Origin: Streptomyces barkulensis
GTDB taxonomy: Bacteria > Actinomycetota > Actinomycetes > Streptomycetales > Streptomycetaceae
Direction: 5' to 3'
DNA: 64,000 nucleotides
Assembly (NCBI RefSeq): GCF_002843305.1
Contig: NZ_PGSG01000006.1
Coordinates: 186,001 to 250,000, forward strand
Positions 18,531-32,544 of this stretch are shown here, piece after piece (within the stretch, counting starts at the first letter, position 1; each line of letters begins with the position of its first letter). The notes below the pieces were generated by a model. It worked only from the letters and a program-made list of their open reading frames with translations. It was not told where the DNA came from and searched no databases. The position numbers were made by a program, and so were the translations under genes.

Positions 18531-18617
18531 GCGCCACTACCGGGTGGTGTTCACCCTCGGGGCGGTGTGTACGGGCGCGTACGGGGAGGATCAAGCGGAC
18601 ACCGGGGGAGACAACGT

Positions 18618-19673
18618 TCAGGCCGGGAGGGGGAGCCGGGACACCAGTAGCTTTCCGGCCATGGTCACCCCGCCGTCCATGGCGACCGCGAGCGAGTCGG
18701 CGTAGACGTGCGGCCCGTGCACCCGGGGCGCGTCGTCCTCGCCGTCCTCGGAGCCGACCTCGCCCAGCAGGTAGGGGATCGGGCTGTGGCCGTGGACGAC
18801 GCGCCGCCCGCCGTAGGTGTCCAGCAGTTCGCGGGCCGCCATGGCGCCGGCGTCGTCGCGGAAGGCGAAGCGCTTGGTGAACTTGCGGAACAGATCCCAG
18901 GTCTCCTCGGCGTCGTGGTGGGTGAGGGCCTCGGTGATCGCGTCGTTGACGTCGGCGATGGTGTCGCCGTACTCCAGGTAGGCGGTGGTGTCGGAGTGCA
19001 CCAGCAGGTGGTCGTCGGCCAGGGCCATGGCGTCCAGCCGGGACATCCACTGGACGTGGTGTTCCTGGAGCCGCTCCATGTCGGAGCGCTGCCCGCCGTT
19101 GAGCAGCCAGGCCGCTTGGAAGGAGGCGGTGCCCGCGCCGGAGCCGACGGGGGTGTCGCCGAAGCGCTTGGCGCCGATCAGCAGCAGTTCGTGGTTGCCC
19201 ATCAGCGCCTTGCAGTAGCCGCCGGCGGCGGCGGCCTCGGCGGAGAGCTGCATCACCAGGTCGATGACGCCGATGCCGTCCGGGCCCCGGTCGGTGAAGT
19301 CGCCCAGGAACCACAGCCGGGCGTTGCCCGCGATCCAGTGGTCCTCGGTGTCGATGAGCCCCTGGTTCAGCAGGGCCGCGCGCAGCTCGTCCAGATAGCC
19401 GTGGACGTCGCCGACGACGTACAGCGGGCCCTGTTCGCCGTCGGCGGCGGGGGAGGGGGTGTCGACCAGTGTGGGGGTGGGGGCGGCGGGGGCCGCGCCG
19501 ATGACGGGCAGGTCGCGCTGGGTGGGGGTGTACCCCTCCGGGCGCGGTTCGGCGTCGCCCGCCGCACCCGGGCCCATCGCACCCGGGCCCGCCGCACCCG
19601 AACTCACCAGGCCCGAACCCGTCACGCCCGCGCCGTGCCACACGTCGGATCCCCGACCGGCCCCCTGAGTCAT
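18618..19673 (-). CDS. Calcineurin-like metallophosphoesterase
   Basis: This encodes 351 residues. ATG at 19673 is chosen because GTGGAGGGG precedes it; ATG codons at 19688 and 19703 would lengthen it by 5 or 10. After a Gly/Ala/Pro-rich N-terminus of about 85 residues, all metal-binding motifs are present in order: GDVHG, GDFTDRGP, GNHE and VVHGH. The family hydrolyses phosphoesters (protein phosphates, Ap4A or nucleotides); the substrate is unclear. It is probably transcribed alone. Confidence 0.87.
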   Translation of the reverse strand: MTQGAGRGSDVWHGAGVTGSGLVSSGAAGPGAMGPGAAGDAEPRPEGYTPTQRDLPVIGAAPAAPTPTLVDTPSPAADGEQGPLYVVGDVHGYLDELRAALLNQGLIDTEDHWIAGNARLWFLGDFTDRGPDGIGVIDLVMQLSAEAAAAGGYCKALMGNHELLLIGAKRFGDTPVGSGAGTASFQAAWLLNGGQRSDMERLQEHHVQWMSRLDAMALADDHLLVHSDTTAYLEYGDTIADVNDAITEALTHHDAEETWDLFRKFTKRFAFRDDAGAMAARELLDTYGGRRVVHGHSPIPYLLGEVGSEDGEDDAPRVHGPHVYADSLAVAMDGGVTMAGKLLVSRLPLPA

Positions 19674-19879
19674 CGGCCCCTCCACCATCGCGCGCGCCTG
19701 CACCTGCCGGACCTCTCTCCGCCTTCCGCGGGTCGTCCCGTGTCGAGAGCCGGTCCCGGTGTCGTGGGCCCATCATAGGAACGCAGGTCGCGCCTTGTGA
19801 CGCACCCGGGGGACGGCAATTCGGACCGGGCCCGGCCGGGAGCCGGTCAGCGGCCGGTTCGCCCCGGAATGAGCGGGCC

Positions 19880-20998
19880 CTACGCCTGCCCGCGCTGTTC
19901 GGGGGAGCGGGGGGCGCTCACCGTCGTCCGCCGCCGGCGGCGCTGCGAGGACGTGCGGACGATCAGGTCGGTGGGCATGATCCGCTGGACGGGGCGGCCG
20001 CCGCCGGTGCCCTCGATGGCGTCGATCAGAAGCTGGACGACGGTGGTGCCGATGCGCCCGGGTTTCAGGGACAGGGTGGTGATGGGCGGCTCGGTGCCGG
20101 CGTAGACGGCGGACTCGCTGCAGCACACCAGCAGCAGGTCGTCGGGGACTCGCAGTCCGTAGCGGCGGGCGGCGGCGAGCAGGTCGGTGCCGTTGGGGTC
20201 GAAGAGTCCGTACACGGCGTCGGGGCGGTCGGGCCGGGCCAGCAGTCTGTCGGCGGCGACGGCGCCGGCGCAGGGGTCGTGGGCGGGGTAGGCCTCGTAC
20301 ACCGGATCCTGCCCGGCTCGTTCGCACCAGCCCAGGTAGGCCTCGGTGGACAGCCGGGTGTAGGTGTCGGTGCTGGTGCCGGTGAGCAGGCCGATACGGC
20401 GGGCGCCGGCGGCGGCGAGGTGGTCGAGCAGGCCGGTGACGGCCGCCTCGTGGTCGTTGTCGACCCAGGCGGTGACGGGCAGGTCGCCGCAGGGGCGGCC
20501 GTCGGAGACCACGGGGACGCCCTGGCGGACCAGCTCGGTGACGACGGGGTCGCGGTCGGAGGGGTCGATGACGACGGTGCCGTCGAGGGCGACGTTGGAC
20601 CAGACGTCGTAGGGGCTCTGCCGGGTGCTGCCGGGGAGGATCACCAGGGCGTAGCCGCGGGCCAGGGCGGCGGAGGAGGCGGCGCGTGCCATCTCGGCGA
20701 AGTAGGCGAACTCGGTGAAGGTGAAGGGCTCCTCGCCGTAGGTCGTGACCGTCAGTCCGATGAGCCCCGACTTGCCGGTGCGGAGTGTGCGGGCCGCCGC
20801 GGAGGGGCGGTAGCCGAGCCGGTCGGCGACTTCGCGGACATGGCGTCGGGTGGCGTCGGGCAGGCGGCCCTTGCCGTTGAGCGCGTCGGAGACGGTCGTG
20901 ATCGAGACGCCGGCCGCCGCGGCCACGTCCCGGATGCCCGCCCGCCCCAGCCGACGGCCGTGAGCCCGGCTCACCTGGTGCTTCCCTGCTGCTGTCAT
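19880..20998 (-). CDS. LacI-family transcriptional regulator
   Basis: This encodes 372 residues from ATG at 20998. The N-terminal helix-turn-helix (about residues 22-42: IRDVAAAAGVSITTVSDALN) and the hinge region (VADRLGYRPSAAARTLRTG) are typical of LacI. The remainder is a periplasmic-binding-protein-like ligand domain for a sugar or related molecule. Arg-rich residues near the C-terminus are unusual. No sugar transporter lies next to it, so its target is unknown. It is divergent from the hisC-like gene across 374 bases. Confidence 0.9.
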   Translation of the reverse strand: MTAAGKHQVSRAHGRRLGRAGIRDVAAAAGVSITTVSDALNGKGRLPDATRRHVREVADRLGYRPSAAARTLRTGKSGLIGLTVTTYGEEPFTFTEFAYFAEMARAASSAALARGYALVILPGSTRQSPYDVWSNVALDGTVVIDPSDRDPVVTELVRQGVPVVSDGRPCGDLPVTAWVDNDHEAAVTGLLDHLAAAGARRIGLLTGTSTDTYTRLSTEAYLGWCERAGQDPVYEAYPAHDPCAGAVAADRLLARPDRPDAVYGLFDPNGTDLLAAARRYGLRVPDDLLLVCCSESAVYAGTEPPITTLSLKPGRIGTTVVQLLIDAIEGTGGGRPVQRIMPTDLIVRTSSQRRRRRTTVSAPRSPEQRGQA

Positions 20999-21372
20999 GG
21001 CGTGCTGATACTAGGGCCGCGCCGCGCCGTTTGCTGGGGTGTACAGAACAACGTCAGAAGAGACGATTCTGCAAGCCGCTCTGTGGTAACGACCATGGAA
21101 AGAGCGGGAGTTGAGCTTCCGCCTCATCGTTTCTGCTGATACTTCACCGCTTGCCGCAGCAGAAGTGGTGATGTCTCAAAGCTGTCTCAACTCACCTTCA
21201 CGGGCGATGCGCGCCACGGAGCGCGCCACCAGCGCATACTTCTGCGAATGCGCCCCCTTCTTCCGGCCCCTACGCCGTTCCGGCGAATCCTTCTAAGGTG
21301 TGCAGCATTGGTGGTACGAGCGGCGGCACGCCCGCCCCACGACTGGCCCCGAAGGGTCGAGGAGGACCTGGC
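20999..21372. other. Divergent intergenic region (LacI regulator / hisC-like gene)
   Basis: No gene is supported in these 374 bases. The stretch 21050-21200 is clearly less GC-rich than its surroundings and probably holds promoters for both genes. The ribosome site for the downstream gene (GGAGG) is at 21361-21365. No convincing operator was recognised. Confidence 0.4.
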
Positions 21373-22449
21373 ATGACGGAGATGGCCCCGAAACTGCGCG
21401 CGGTGCTGGAGGGGATCCCCACCTACAAGCCCGGCCGCCCGGCCGCCGACGGCCCCACGGCGTACAAGCTGTCCTCCAACGAGAACCCCTACCCGCCGCT
21501 GCCCGGGGTCCTGGAGGCCGCCACCGCCGCCGCCGGCTCCTTCCACCGCTACCCGGACATGGCCTGCGGCCTCCTGACCTCGGAGCTGGCGCACCGCTTC
21601 GAGGTGCCGATGAGCCACATCGCGACCGGGACCGGATCCGTCGGGGTCGCACAGCAGCTCCTCCAGGCCACCGCCGGCCCCGGCGACGAGGTGATCTACG
21701 CCTGGCGCTCCTTCGAGGCCTACCCGATCATCACCCAGATCTCCGGCGCGGCCTCCGTCCGGGTCCCGCTGGACGGCGACGAGAGGCACGACCTGGAGGC
21801 GATGGCCGACGCCGTCACCGAGCGCACGCGCCTGGTCTTCGTCTGCAACCCCAACAACCCCACCGGCACCGCCGTCCGCCGCGCGGAGCTGGAGCGCTTC
21901 CTGGACCGCGTCCCCGGCGACGTGCTGGTGGTGCTGGACGAGGCCTACCGTGAGTTCGTCCGCGACGAGGAGATCCCGGACGGCATCGAGCTGTACCGCG
22001 ACCGCCCGAACGTCTGCGTGCTGCGCACCTTCTCCAAGGCGTACGGCCTGGCCGGGCTGCGGGTCGGCTTCGCCGTCGCCCACGAGCCGGTGGCGGCGGC
22101 GCTGCGCAAGACCGCGGTGCCGTTCGGTGTGAGCCAGATCGCGCAGGACGCGGCGGTCGCCTCGCTGCGCGGCGAGGCCGCGCTGCTGGAGCGCGTGGAC
22201 GCCCTGGTCGCCGAGCGGACGCGGGTGGTGCGCGAGCTGACCGCGCAGGGCTGGACGGTCCCCGAGACCCAGGCGAACTTCGTCTGGCTGCGGCTGGGGG
22301 AGCGCACGGGCGACTTCGCCGGGACTTGCGAGGCGGCGGGCGTGATGGTGCGGCCGTTCGCGGGCGAGGGGGTCCGCGTCACGATCGGCGAGACGGAGGC
22401 CAACGACCTCTTCCTCAAGGCCGCACAGGACTTCCGCAGGGGCCTCTGA
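21373..22449 (+). CDS. Histidinol-phosphate aminotransferase-like PLP enzyme
   Basis: This encodes 358 residues. ATG at 21373 is preceded by GGAGG eight bases away. It is a class I/II aminotransferase: the NNPTGT motif and VLDEAYREF strand precede the PLP-lysine segment [14 protein letters not shown]. It is most similar to HisC-type enzymes that convert imidazole-acetol phosphate to histidinol phosphate, and some relatives use aromatic amino acids instead. It lies next to the cyd operon rather than with his genes, so it is likely a second, possibly aromatic, paralogue. It ends before a strong hairpin. Confidence 0.85.
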   Translation: MTEMAPKLRAVLEGIPTYKPGRPAADGPTAYKLSSNENPYPPLPGVLEAATAAAGSFHRYPDMACGLLTSELAHRFEVPMSHIATGTGSVGVAQQLLQATAGPGDEVIYAWRSFEAYPIITQISGAASVRVPLDGDERHDLEAMADAVTERTRLVFVCNPNNPTGTAVRRAELERFLDRVPGDVLVVLDEAYREFVRDEEIPDGIELYRDRPNVCVLRTFSKAYGLAGLRVGFAVAHEPVAAALRKTAVPFGVSQIAQDAAVASLRGEAALLERVDALVAERTRVVRELTAQGWTVPETQANFVWLRLGERTGDFAGTCEAAGVMVRPFAGEGVRVTIGETEANDLFLKAAQDFRRGL

Positions 22450-22519
22450 CCCTCCGCCGACCCCCCGCCGACTCTCCGTCCCTGGCCAACCGGGGACCAA
22501 CGGCCCCCCGGACAGGACT

Positions 22520-22556
22520 TTCGTTCCCTCCCACCCCCCCGGTGGGAGGGAACGAA
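22520..22556. terminator. Perfect 16-bp hairpin between hisC-like gene and cydA
   Basis: TTCGTTCCCTCCCACC (22520-22535) and GGTGGGAGGGAACGAA (22541-22556) are exact inverted copies around a C-only loop of five bases. It most likely ends the aminotransferase transcript. It also lies immediately upstream of the Rex site, so a regulatory role is possible. Confidence 0.7.
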
Positions 22557-22582
22557 CATAGGTGAGTCATACTTCTTGTGAA

Positions 22583-22598
22583 TGTGAACGCATTCACG
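22583..22598. promoter_or_regulatory. Rex-type redox operator upstream of cydA
   Basis: TGTGAACGCATTCACG differs from the Streptomyces Rex operator consensus TGTGAACGCGTTCACA by two bases. It sits about 45 bases before the cydA start. Rex is known to repress the S. coelicolor cydABCD operon unless NADH/NAD+ is high. A second partial half-site (TTGTGAAT at 22577-22584) overlaps its left edge. Confidence 0.85.
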
Positions 22599-22642
22599 AG
22601 CGCGTGTGCTACGTCACACCATGTCCACTTTGGGAGAGTGCT

Positions 22643-24154
22643 GTGGACCTAGCTCTGGCCCCGGAGACCCTGGCCCGGTGGCAGTTCGGCATCACCACCG
22701 TCTACCACTTCCTCTTCGTCCCCCTGACCATCTCGCTCGCCGCCCTCACCGCCGGCCTCCAGACCGCCTGGGTGCGCACCGGCCGCGAGGTCTACCTGCG
22801 GGCGACGAAGTTCTGGGGCAAACTCTTCCTGATCAACATCGCGATGGGCGTCGTCACCGGCATCGTGCAGGAGTTCCAGTTCGGCATGAACTGGTCCGAC
22901 TACTCCCGCTTCGTCGGCGACGTCTTCGGCGCCCCCCTCGCCTTCGAGGCGCTGATCGCGTTCTTCTTCGAGTCCACCTTCATCGGCCTGTGGATCTTCG
23001 GCTGGGACAAGCTGCCGAAGAGGATCCACCTGGCCACCATCTGGATGGTCTCCATCGGCACGGTCCTGTCCGCGTACTTCATCCTGGCCGCCAACTCCTG
23101 GATGCAGCACCCGGTCGGCTACCGCATCGACCCAGACTCCGGCCGCGCCGAACTCACCGACTTCCTCGCGGTGCTCACCCAGAACACCGCCGTGGCGCAG
23201 TTCTTCCACACCATGACCGCCGCCTTCCTCACCGGCGGCGCCTTCATGGTCGGCATCGCCGCCTACCACCTGATGCGCCGCCGCCACATCCCCGTGATGC
23301 GCACCTCGCTGCGCCTCGGCCTGGTCACCCTCGTCACCGCCGGCGCGCTCACCGCCGTCAGCGGCGACCACCTCGGCAAGATCATGTACGAGCAGCAGCC
23401 GATGAAGATGGCCGCGGCCGAGGCCCTGTGGGAGACCGAGGGCCCCGCCCCGTTCTCCGTCTTCGCCTACGGCGACGTCGACGAGGGCCACAACAAGGTC
23501 GCCATCGAGATCCCCGGCCTGCTCTCCTTCCTCGCCCACAGCGACTTCGACACCCCCGTCCCCGGCATCAACGACACCAACGCCGCCCTCCAGGAGCAGT
23601 ACGGCCCCGGCGACTACAAGCCCAACATCCCCGTCGCCTACTGGGGCTTCCGCTGGATGATCGGCTTCGGCATGGCCTCCACCGCGCTGGGCGCCCTCGG
23701 TCTGTGGCTCACCCGCCGCCGCTTCCTCCTGGCCGAAAGCCACCGCACCACCGAGAACGAGGTCCCCAACCTCGCCCTCACCCCCACCCGCCTGCTGGGC
23801 CCCGCCCTCAGCCGCCGCTACTGGCAGCTCGCCTTCCTCACCCTCGGCTTCCCGCTCATCGCCAACGCCTGGGGCTGGATCTTCACCGAGATGGGCCGCC
23901 AGCCCTGGGTCGTCTACGGCCTGCTGCGCACCTCCGCCGCCGTCTCCCCCGGCGTCTCCCAGCTGGAGGTGCTGATCTCGATGACCGTCTTCACCCTCCT
24001 GTACGCAGTCCTCGCCGTGATCGAGGTGAAGCTCCTGGCCAAGTACATAAAGGCCGGACCGCCCGAGCTCACCGAGGCCGACCTCGACCCGCCCACCCGG
24101 ATCGGCGGCCACGACGAGGACGACGCCGACCGCCCCATGGCCTTCTCCTACTAG
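22643..24154 (+). CDS. cydA: Cytochrome bd ubiquinol/menaquinol oxidase subunit I
   Basis: This encodes 503 residues. GTG at 22643 follows GGGAGAG and gives the usual start VDLALAPETLARWQFGI; upstream codons in frame would add a Cys-rich non-homologous tail. About nine membrane helices are visible. Conserved haem-ligand regions include HFLFVPLTISL near the start and GFRWMIGFGMAS later. The quinol-binding Q loop (GDHLGKIMYEQQPMKMAAAE) is short, as in actinobacteria. The protein binds haems b558, b595 and d, and reduces oxygen at high affinity. It leads the operon with cydB and cydDC, controlled by the Rex-type site at 22583. Confidence 0.96.
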   Translation: MDLALAPETLARWQFGITTVYHFLFVPLTISLAALTAGLQTAWVRTGREVYLRATKFWGKLFLINIAMGVVTGIVQEFQFGMNWSDYSRFVGDVFGAPLAFEALIAFFFESTFIGLWIFGWDKLPKRIHLATIWMVSIGTVLSAYFILAANSWMQHPVGYRIDPDSGRAELTDFLAVLTQNTAVAQFFHTMTAAFLTGGAFMVGIAAYHLMRRRHIPVMRTSLRLGLVTLVTAGALTAVSGDHLGKIMYEQQPMKMAAAEALWETEGPAPFSVFAYGDVDEGHNKVAIEIPGLLSFLAHSDFDTPVPGINDTNAALQEQYGPGDYKPNIPVAYWGFRWMIGFGMASTALGALGLWLTRRRFLLAESHRTTENEVPNLALTPTRLLGPALSRRYWQLAFLTLGFPLIANAWGWIFTEMGRQPWVVYGLLRTSAAVSPGVSQLEVLISMTVFTLLYAVLAVIEVKLLAKYIKAGPPELTEADLDPPTRIGGHDEDDADRPMAFSY

Positions 24155-24173
24155 GTCCGACCGAGGTTTCCCG

Positions 24174-29245
<5,072 letters not shown>

Positions 29246-29316
29246 CGGGGGCACCGCTCACGGCCGGACCGCTCACGGCCGAAACGTTCCCGCACCCGCA
29301 TCGGCATCCGCCTCCG

Positions 29317-30177
29317 TCAGTCGGCCGGCGGCAGCTCCAGCAACCGCTCGATGACGGCGGCCACGCCGTCCTCCTCGTTGGCGAGGGTGCGGTGCGTGGT
29401 CGCGGCCAGCACCGCCGGATGGGCGTTGGCCATGGCGTAGGAGGTGCCGGCCCAGGAGAGCATCTCCAGGTCGTTGGGCATGTCGCCGAAGGCGACGACC
29501 TCCCCGGCCGCCACGCCGCGCTGCGCGCAGCACCGGGCCAGGGTGCTGGCCTTGCTGACGCCGGGGCCGCTGACCTCCAGCAGCGCGGTCGGGCTGGAGC
29601 GGGTGAACTCCGCGTGGTGGCCCGCGACGGTGCGGGCCATGCCCAGGAAATCGTCCGGAACCAGTGAGGTGTGGTGGGCGAGCAGCTTGAGCACCGGCTC
29701 GTCGGCGTACTCGGCCTCGTCCGTCAGCAGCTTCTCCGCCGGTGCGATCAGCGCGCCGGGGTCGAGGTGGAACTGCGGGTACTGCGGCTCGTAGTGGATG
29801 CCGCCGGTCCGCTCCACGGCGAAGCTCACGTCGGGGGCGGCCGTCCGCAACTCCTCGACCACGGTCAGAGCGGTGTCGCGCGGCAGCTCTCTGACCTGCA
29901 CGATCTGACGCCCCCGGTGCAGGTCGACGACGGCCGCGCCGTTGGCGCAGATCGCCAGGCCGTGCCCGTGCACATGGTCGCTGACCACGCCCATCCAGCG
30001 GGCCGGCCGCCCGGTGACGAAGAAGACCTCGATTCCGGCCTCCTCGGCGGCGGCCAGTGCCGCGACCGTGCGGTCGGAGACGGACTTGTCGTCGCGCAGC
30101 AGTGTGCCGTCCAGATCGGTGGCGATGAGGCGCGGACGTGTCATCGGGGGCGCGGGAGCATGGGTCACGCTCCCCAT
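29317..30177 (-). CDS. Cof-type HAD phosphatase
   Basis: This encodes 286 residues from ATG at 30177, or 275 from ATG at 30144 where conservation begins ([15 protein letters not shown]). No strong ribosome site marks either. HAD motifs are intact: DLDGTLL with the nucleophile Asp, FFVTGRPAR, the lysine (KASTLARCC region) and GDMPNDLEML. The C2B cap is typical of the Cof/IIB branch, which dephosphorylates sugar phosphates and cofactors such as FMN. A paralogue lies at 40563-41384. The gene is convergent with cydDC. Confidence 0.87.
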   Translation of the reverse strand: MGSVTHAPAPPMTRPRLIATDLDGTLLRDDKSVSDRTVAALAAAEEAGIEVFFVTGRPARWMGVVSDHVHGHGLAICANGAAVVDLHRGRQIVQVRELPRDTALTVVEELRTAAPDVSFAVERTGGIHYEPQYPQFHLDPGALIAPAEKLLTDEAEYADEPVLKLLAHHTSLVPDDFLGMARTVAGHHAEFTRSSPTALLEVSGPGVSKASTLARCCAQRGVAAGEVVAFGDMPNDLEMLSWAGTSYAMANAHPAVLAATTHRTLANEEDGVAAVIERLLELPPAD

Positions 30178-30440
30178 GGTCCCGCATATGCCCGCACAGG
30201 CGTGCGCCAAGGTGCCCGAATGAGCCACGGGGCGAACGCATTCGAAACCGGATGGACACGGACAGTCGGCCTCGGGGACGCACGGCCGTCCACGTAGGGA
30301 AAACGCTACGGCTCCCCGGAAGCCGTACCGGGCATGGCGCGAAACGCACGCACCTTCCACGCCGCTAGGTCCGCCGACGGTACGGAGGATCCCACCGGAC
30401 GGGTCCCACCGGACGGGGCACGCCGGGAACCCGGCTCCGC

Positions 30441-31340
30441 TCAGCCGAGCTGTGCGATCGCCTCCGTGGCGATGCGCTCGAAGACGGCCCGGTCGGCGGC
30501 GAAGCCCGTGCCGGGGATGGGCCAGTGGACCGCGATCTCGGTGAAGCCCAGGTCGCGGTGGCGGCCCGCGAAGTCCACGAAGGCCTCCACCGACTCCAGC
30601 GGGGCGTTCCTCTCCGGGGTGAAGCCGTGCAGCAGGACCCTGCCGAGTTCCGCCGCGTCCCGGCCGGCCTCGGCGCACGCCTCGCCGAGCCGCTCGATCT
30701 GCCCGCGCAGCGCGGCCTCCGACTGCTTCGGCGTCCCGGTCTCGTACAGCTTCGGGTCACCGGTGGTCACCCACGCCTGCCCGTGCCGGGCGGCCAGCCT
30801 CATCCCGCGCGGCCCGGTGGCCGCCACCGCGAACGGCAGCCGGGGCCGCTGCACGCAGCCGGGGATGTTCCGGGCCCCGTCGGCGGAGTAGAACGCGCCC
30901 CGGTGGGAGACCGCGTCCTCGGTGAGCAGCCGGTCCAGCAGCGGCACGAACTCGGCGAACCGGTCGGCCCGCTCGCGCGGCGTCCACGGCTCCTGCCCGA
31001 GCGCGGTCGCGTCGAAGCCGCTGCCGCCCGCGCCGATGCCCAGGGTGATCCGGCCGCCCGAGACGTCGTCCAGGGAGATCAGCTCCTTGGCGAGCGTCAC
31101 CGGATGCCGGAAGTTGGGCGAGGTCACCAGGGTGCCCAGGCGCATCCGCTCCGTGGCGCCCGCGGCGGCCGTCAGCGTCGGCAGCGCGCCGAACCAGTGT
31201 CCGTCGCGGAACGGGACGCGCCAGGACAGGTGGTCGTAGGTGTACGCGGTGTGGAAGCCGAGTTCCTCGGCGCGCCGCCACTTCGCGCGGCCTCCCTCGT
31301 GCCAGCGGTCGACGGGAAGGATCACGGTGCTCAGACGCAT
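30441..31340 (-). CDS. LLM-class flavin-dependent oxidoreductase (luciferase-like fold)
   Basis: This encodes 299 residues. ATG at 31340 starts the conserved MRLSTVILPVDRW. The TIM-barrel luciferase-like pattern is seen in AEELGFHTAYTYDHLSW, MRLGTLVTSPNFRHPVTLAKE and GRITLGIGAGGSGFDATA. Members use FMN or F420; the substrate is unknown. Its 5' end is the source of broken copies found at 32104-32359 and 33257-33350. It is divergent from the first toxin-antitoxin module, with 80 bases between the two starts. Confidence 0.87.
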   Translation of the reverse strand: MRLSTVILPVDRWHEGGRAKWRRAEELGFHTAYTYDHLSWRVPFRDGHWFGALPTLTAAAGATERMRLGTLVTSPNFRHPVTLAKELISLDDVSGGRITLGIGAGGSGFDATALGQEPWTPRERADRFAEFVPLLDRLLTEDAVSHRGAFYSADGARNIPGCVQRPRLPFAVAATGPRGMRLAARHGQAWVTTGDPKLYETGTPKQSEAALRGQIERLGEACAEAGRDAAELGRVLLHGFTPERNAPLESVEAFVDFAGRHRDLGFTEIAVHWPIPGTGFAADRAVFERIATEAIAQLG

Positions 31341-31397
31341 GCCCGCAACCCTAAGCCCCGGTGGTCGCGGGCAGCGCCGACGGATGACCGCAGGCGC

Positions 31398-31413
31398 GCA
31401 TACCGCAGTATGC
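31398..31413. promoter_or_regulatory. Palindromic operator of the first toxin-antitoxin module
   Basis: GCATAC-CGCA-GTATGC is a perfect 6-bp inverted repeat. Its right arm overlaps a TATGCT hexamer placed as a -10 element about six bases before the antitoxin ATG. The transcript may therefore be leaderless, and the ribbon-helix-helix antitoxin probably binds this site. Confidence 0.55.
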
Positions 31414-31420
31414 TCGGAGT

Positions 31421-31669
31421 ATGGCGGACACGACACGCATCACGGTGACACTGCCGACCGACCAGGTCGCCGAGCTCAGGAAGCTCACCGACAACGTCTC
31501 GGGATATGTCGCCGAGGCGGTGGCACGTCAGCTGCGGCATCAGTTGCTCGGCGCCGACCTGCGGCGTCACCAGGAAGAACACGGGGAGTTCACCGGCGAG
31601 GAGCTGGCCGAGGCCCGCTCCAGGATCTTCGGCACGGCCGACGCCGGCGGGTCGGCGGACACGGCGTGA
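31421..31669 (+). CDS. Ribbon-helix-helix antitoxin of toxin-antitoxin module 1
   Basis: This encodes 82 residues from ATG at 31421. The start RITVTLPTDQVAELRKL followed by SGYVAEAVARQLRHQLL is the beta-helix-helix pattern of RHH DNA-binding antitoxins. The acidic C-terminal tail (EEHGEFTGEELAEARSRIF) would wrap the toxin. Its stop overlaps the PIN gene start (GTGA). No Shine-Dalgarno sequence is obvious, in line with a leaderless transcript. Confidence 0.8.
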   Translation: MADTTRITVTLPTDQVAELRKLTDNVSGYVAEAVARQLRHQLLGADLRRHQEEHGEFTGEELAEARSRIFGTADAGGSADTA

Positions 31670-32067
31670 TCGAGCACGTCGAGACCGTCGTCCTGGACTC
31701 CCAGGGGCTCTCCGCCTGGATCGCCGAGGATCGCAAGATCCTCGGCATGTTCCAGGTGTTCCACACCATGGGGGCCGATCTCGTCATCGGCGCCAACACC
31801 ATCGTGGAGGTCAGCCACGCGCGGGTGAACATGCCTCGACTGCGGTGGGCGCTCTCCCGCGTCAAGGTCGAGCCGGTGACCGAGGCGGCGGCGAAGGCGT
31901 CCGCGCAACTGCTCAAGACCGCGGGCCTGCACGGCCACAAGTACGCGATCGACGCGACCGTCGCCGAGGTGGCACTGCGTCAGCCGGGCCCGGTGGCCGT
32001 ACTGACGTCCGATGTCGATGACATGGCCCGGCTGTGCGGCGACCGCGTCCGGCTCATCGGCGTCTGA
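31666..32067 (+). CDS. PIN-domain (VapC-like) toxin of module 1
   Basis: This encodes 133 residues from GTG at 31666, which overlaps the antitoxin stop by four bases. The PIN acidic residues are visible: Asp11 (VVLDSQGL), Glu48 (NTIVEVSH), Asp96 (KYAIDATVAE) and Asp116 (LTSDVDDM). VapC toxins cleave specific RNAs such as initiator tRNA or 23S rRNA. It is related to the module 2 toxin (shared LHGHKYAIDA) but is otherwise well diverged. Confidence 0.82.
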   Translation: MIEHVETVVLDSQGLSAWIAEDRKILGMFQVFHTMGADLVIGANTIVEVSHARVNMPRLRWALSRVKVEPVTEAAAKASAQLLKTAGLHGHKYAIDATVAEVALRQPGPVAVLTSDVDDMARLCGDRVRLIGV

Positions 32068-32103
32068 ACGGACGGCCGCGCTCGCCGGTCGAAGGGATCT
32101 GCG

Positions 32104-32175
32104 CAGGCCGGGCCGCGATGGGTGAACGGGGCCTGGCCGAGGTGACGGGGGTGCCCGGGCGCATCCGCTCCGTGG
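32104..32175. repeat. 72-bp direct repeat, copy 1 (copy 2 at 33257-33328)
   Basis: This stretch is identical over 72 bases to 33257-33328. Each copy lies about 40 bases after a PIN-toxin stop codon. Its 3' part is homologous to codons inside the intact LLM oxidoreductase gene (the CGCATCCGCTCCGTGG segment, near 31141-31156). Confidence 0.9.
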
Positions 32176-32359
32176 CGGTGGCGGCGGCCGCCGGCGTCGG
32201 CAGCGCGCCGAACCAGTGTCCGTCGCGGAGCGGGGCGCGCCAGGACAGGTGGTCGTAGGTGTGCGCGGTGTGGAAGCCGAGTTCCTCGGCGCGCCGCCAC
32301 TTGGCGCGGCCTCCCTCGTGCCGGCGGTCGACGGGAAGGATCGCGGTGCTCAGACGCAT
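32104..32359 (-). pseudogene. Broken 5' copy of the LLM oxidoreductase gene
   Basis: Bases 32160-32359 repeat the first about 70 codons of the intact gene at 30441-31340 (MRLSTAILPVDRRHEGGRAK against MRLSTVILPVDRWHEGGRAK) with scattered substitutions. Similarity fades below about 32150 and the remainder of the gene is absent. The copy occupies the same relative place to module 2 as the intact gene does to module 1. Confidence 0.8.
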
Positions 32360-32527
32360 GCCACGCCCCTGCGCGGGCTTCCCGCCGCGGCAGTCGACCG
32401 GAGGTCCGGGGCCCTGTACACGGTCGGCATCGAGCAGAGCGGACACAGCGGGACCCACGGCAGGCCGTCGCAGGCCGTCGCAGGCCGCCCGGTGGCCGCT
32501 GCGGAGCGCCAGCGAGTTAACAGGTCA

Positions 32528-32536
32528 TGTAATACA
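32528..32536. promoter_or_regulatory. Candidate -10/operator of toxin-antitoxin module 2
   Basis: TGTAATACA is a perfect palindrome (TGTA-A-TACA) that overlaps a TAATAC -10 hexamer (32530-32535) ending nine bases before the antitoxin ATG. There is no ribosome site in between, which suggests a leaderless transcript as in module 1. Confidence 0.45.
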
Positions 32537-32544
32537 CTGCTCCC

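Noticed and set aside
29257..29283. Short direct repeat CCGCTCACGGCCG (two copies) as a terminator
   Set aside because: The copies are direct, not inverted, so they do not form a hairpin.
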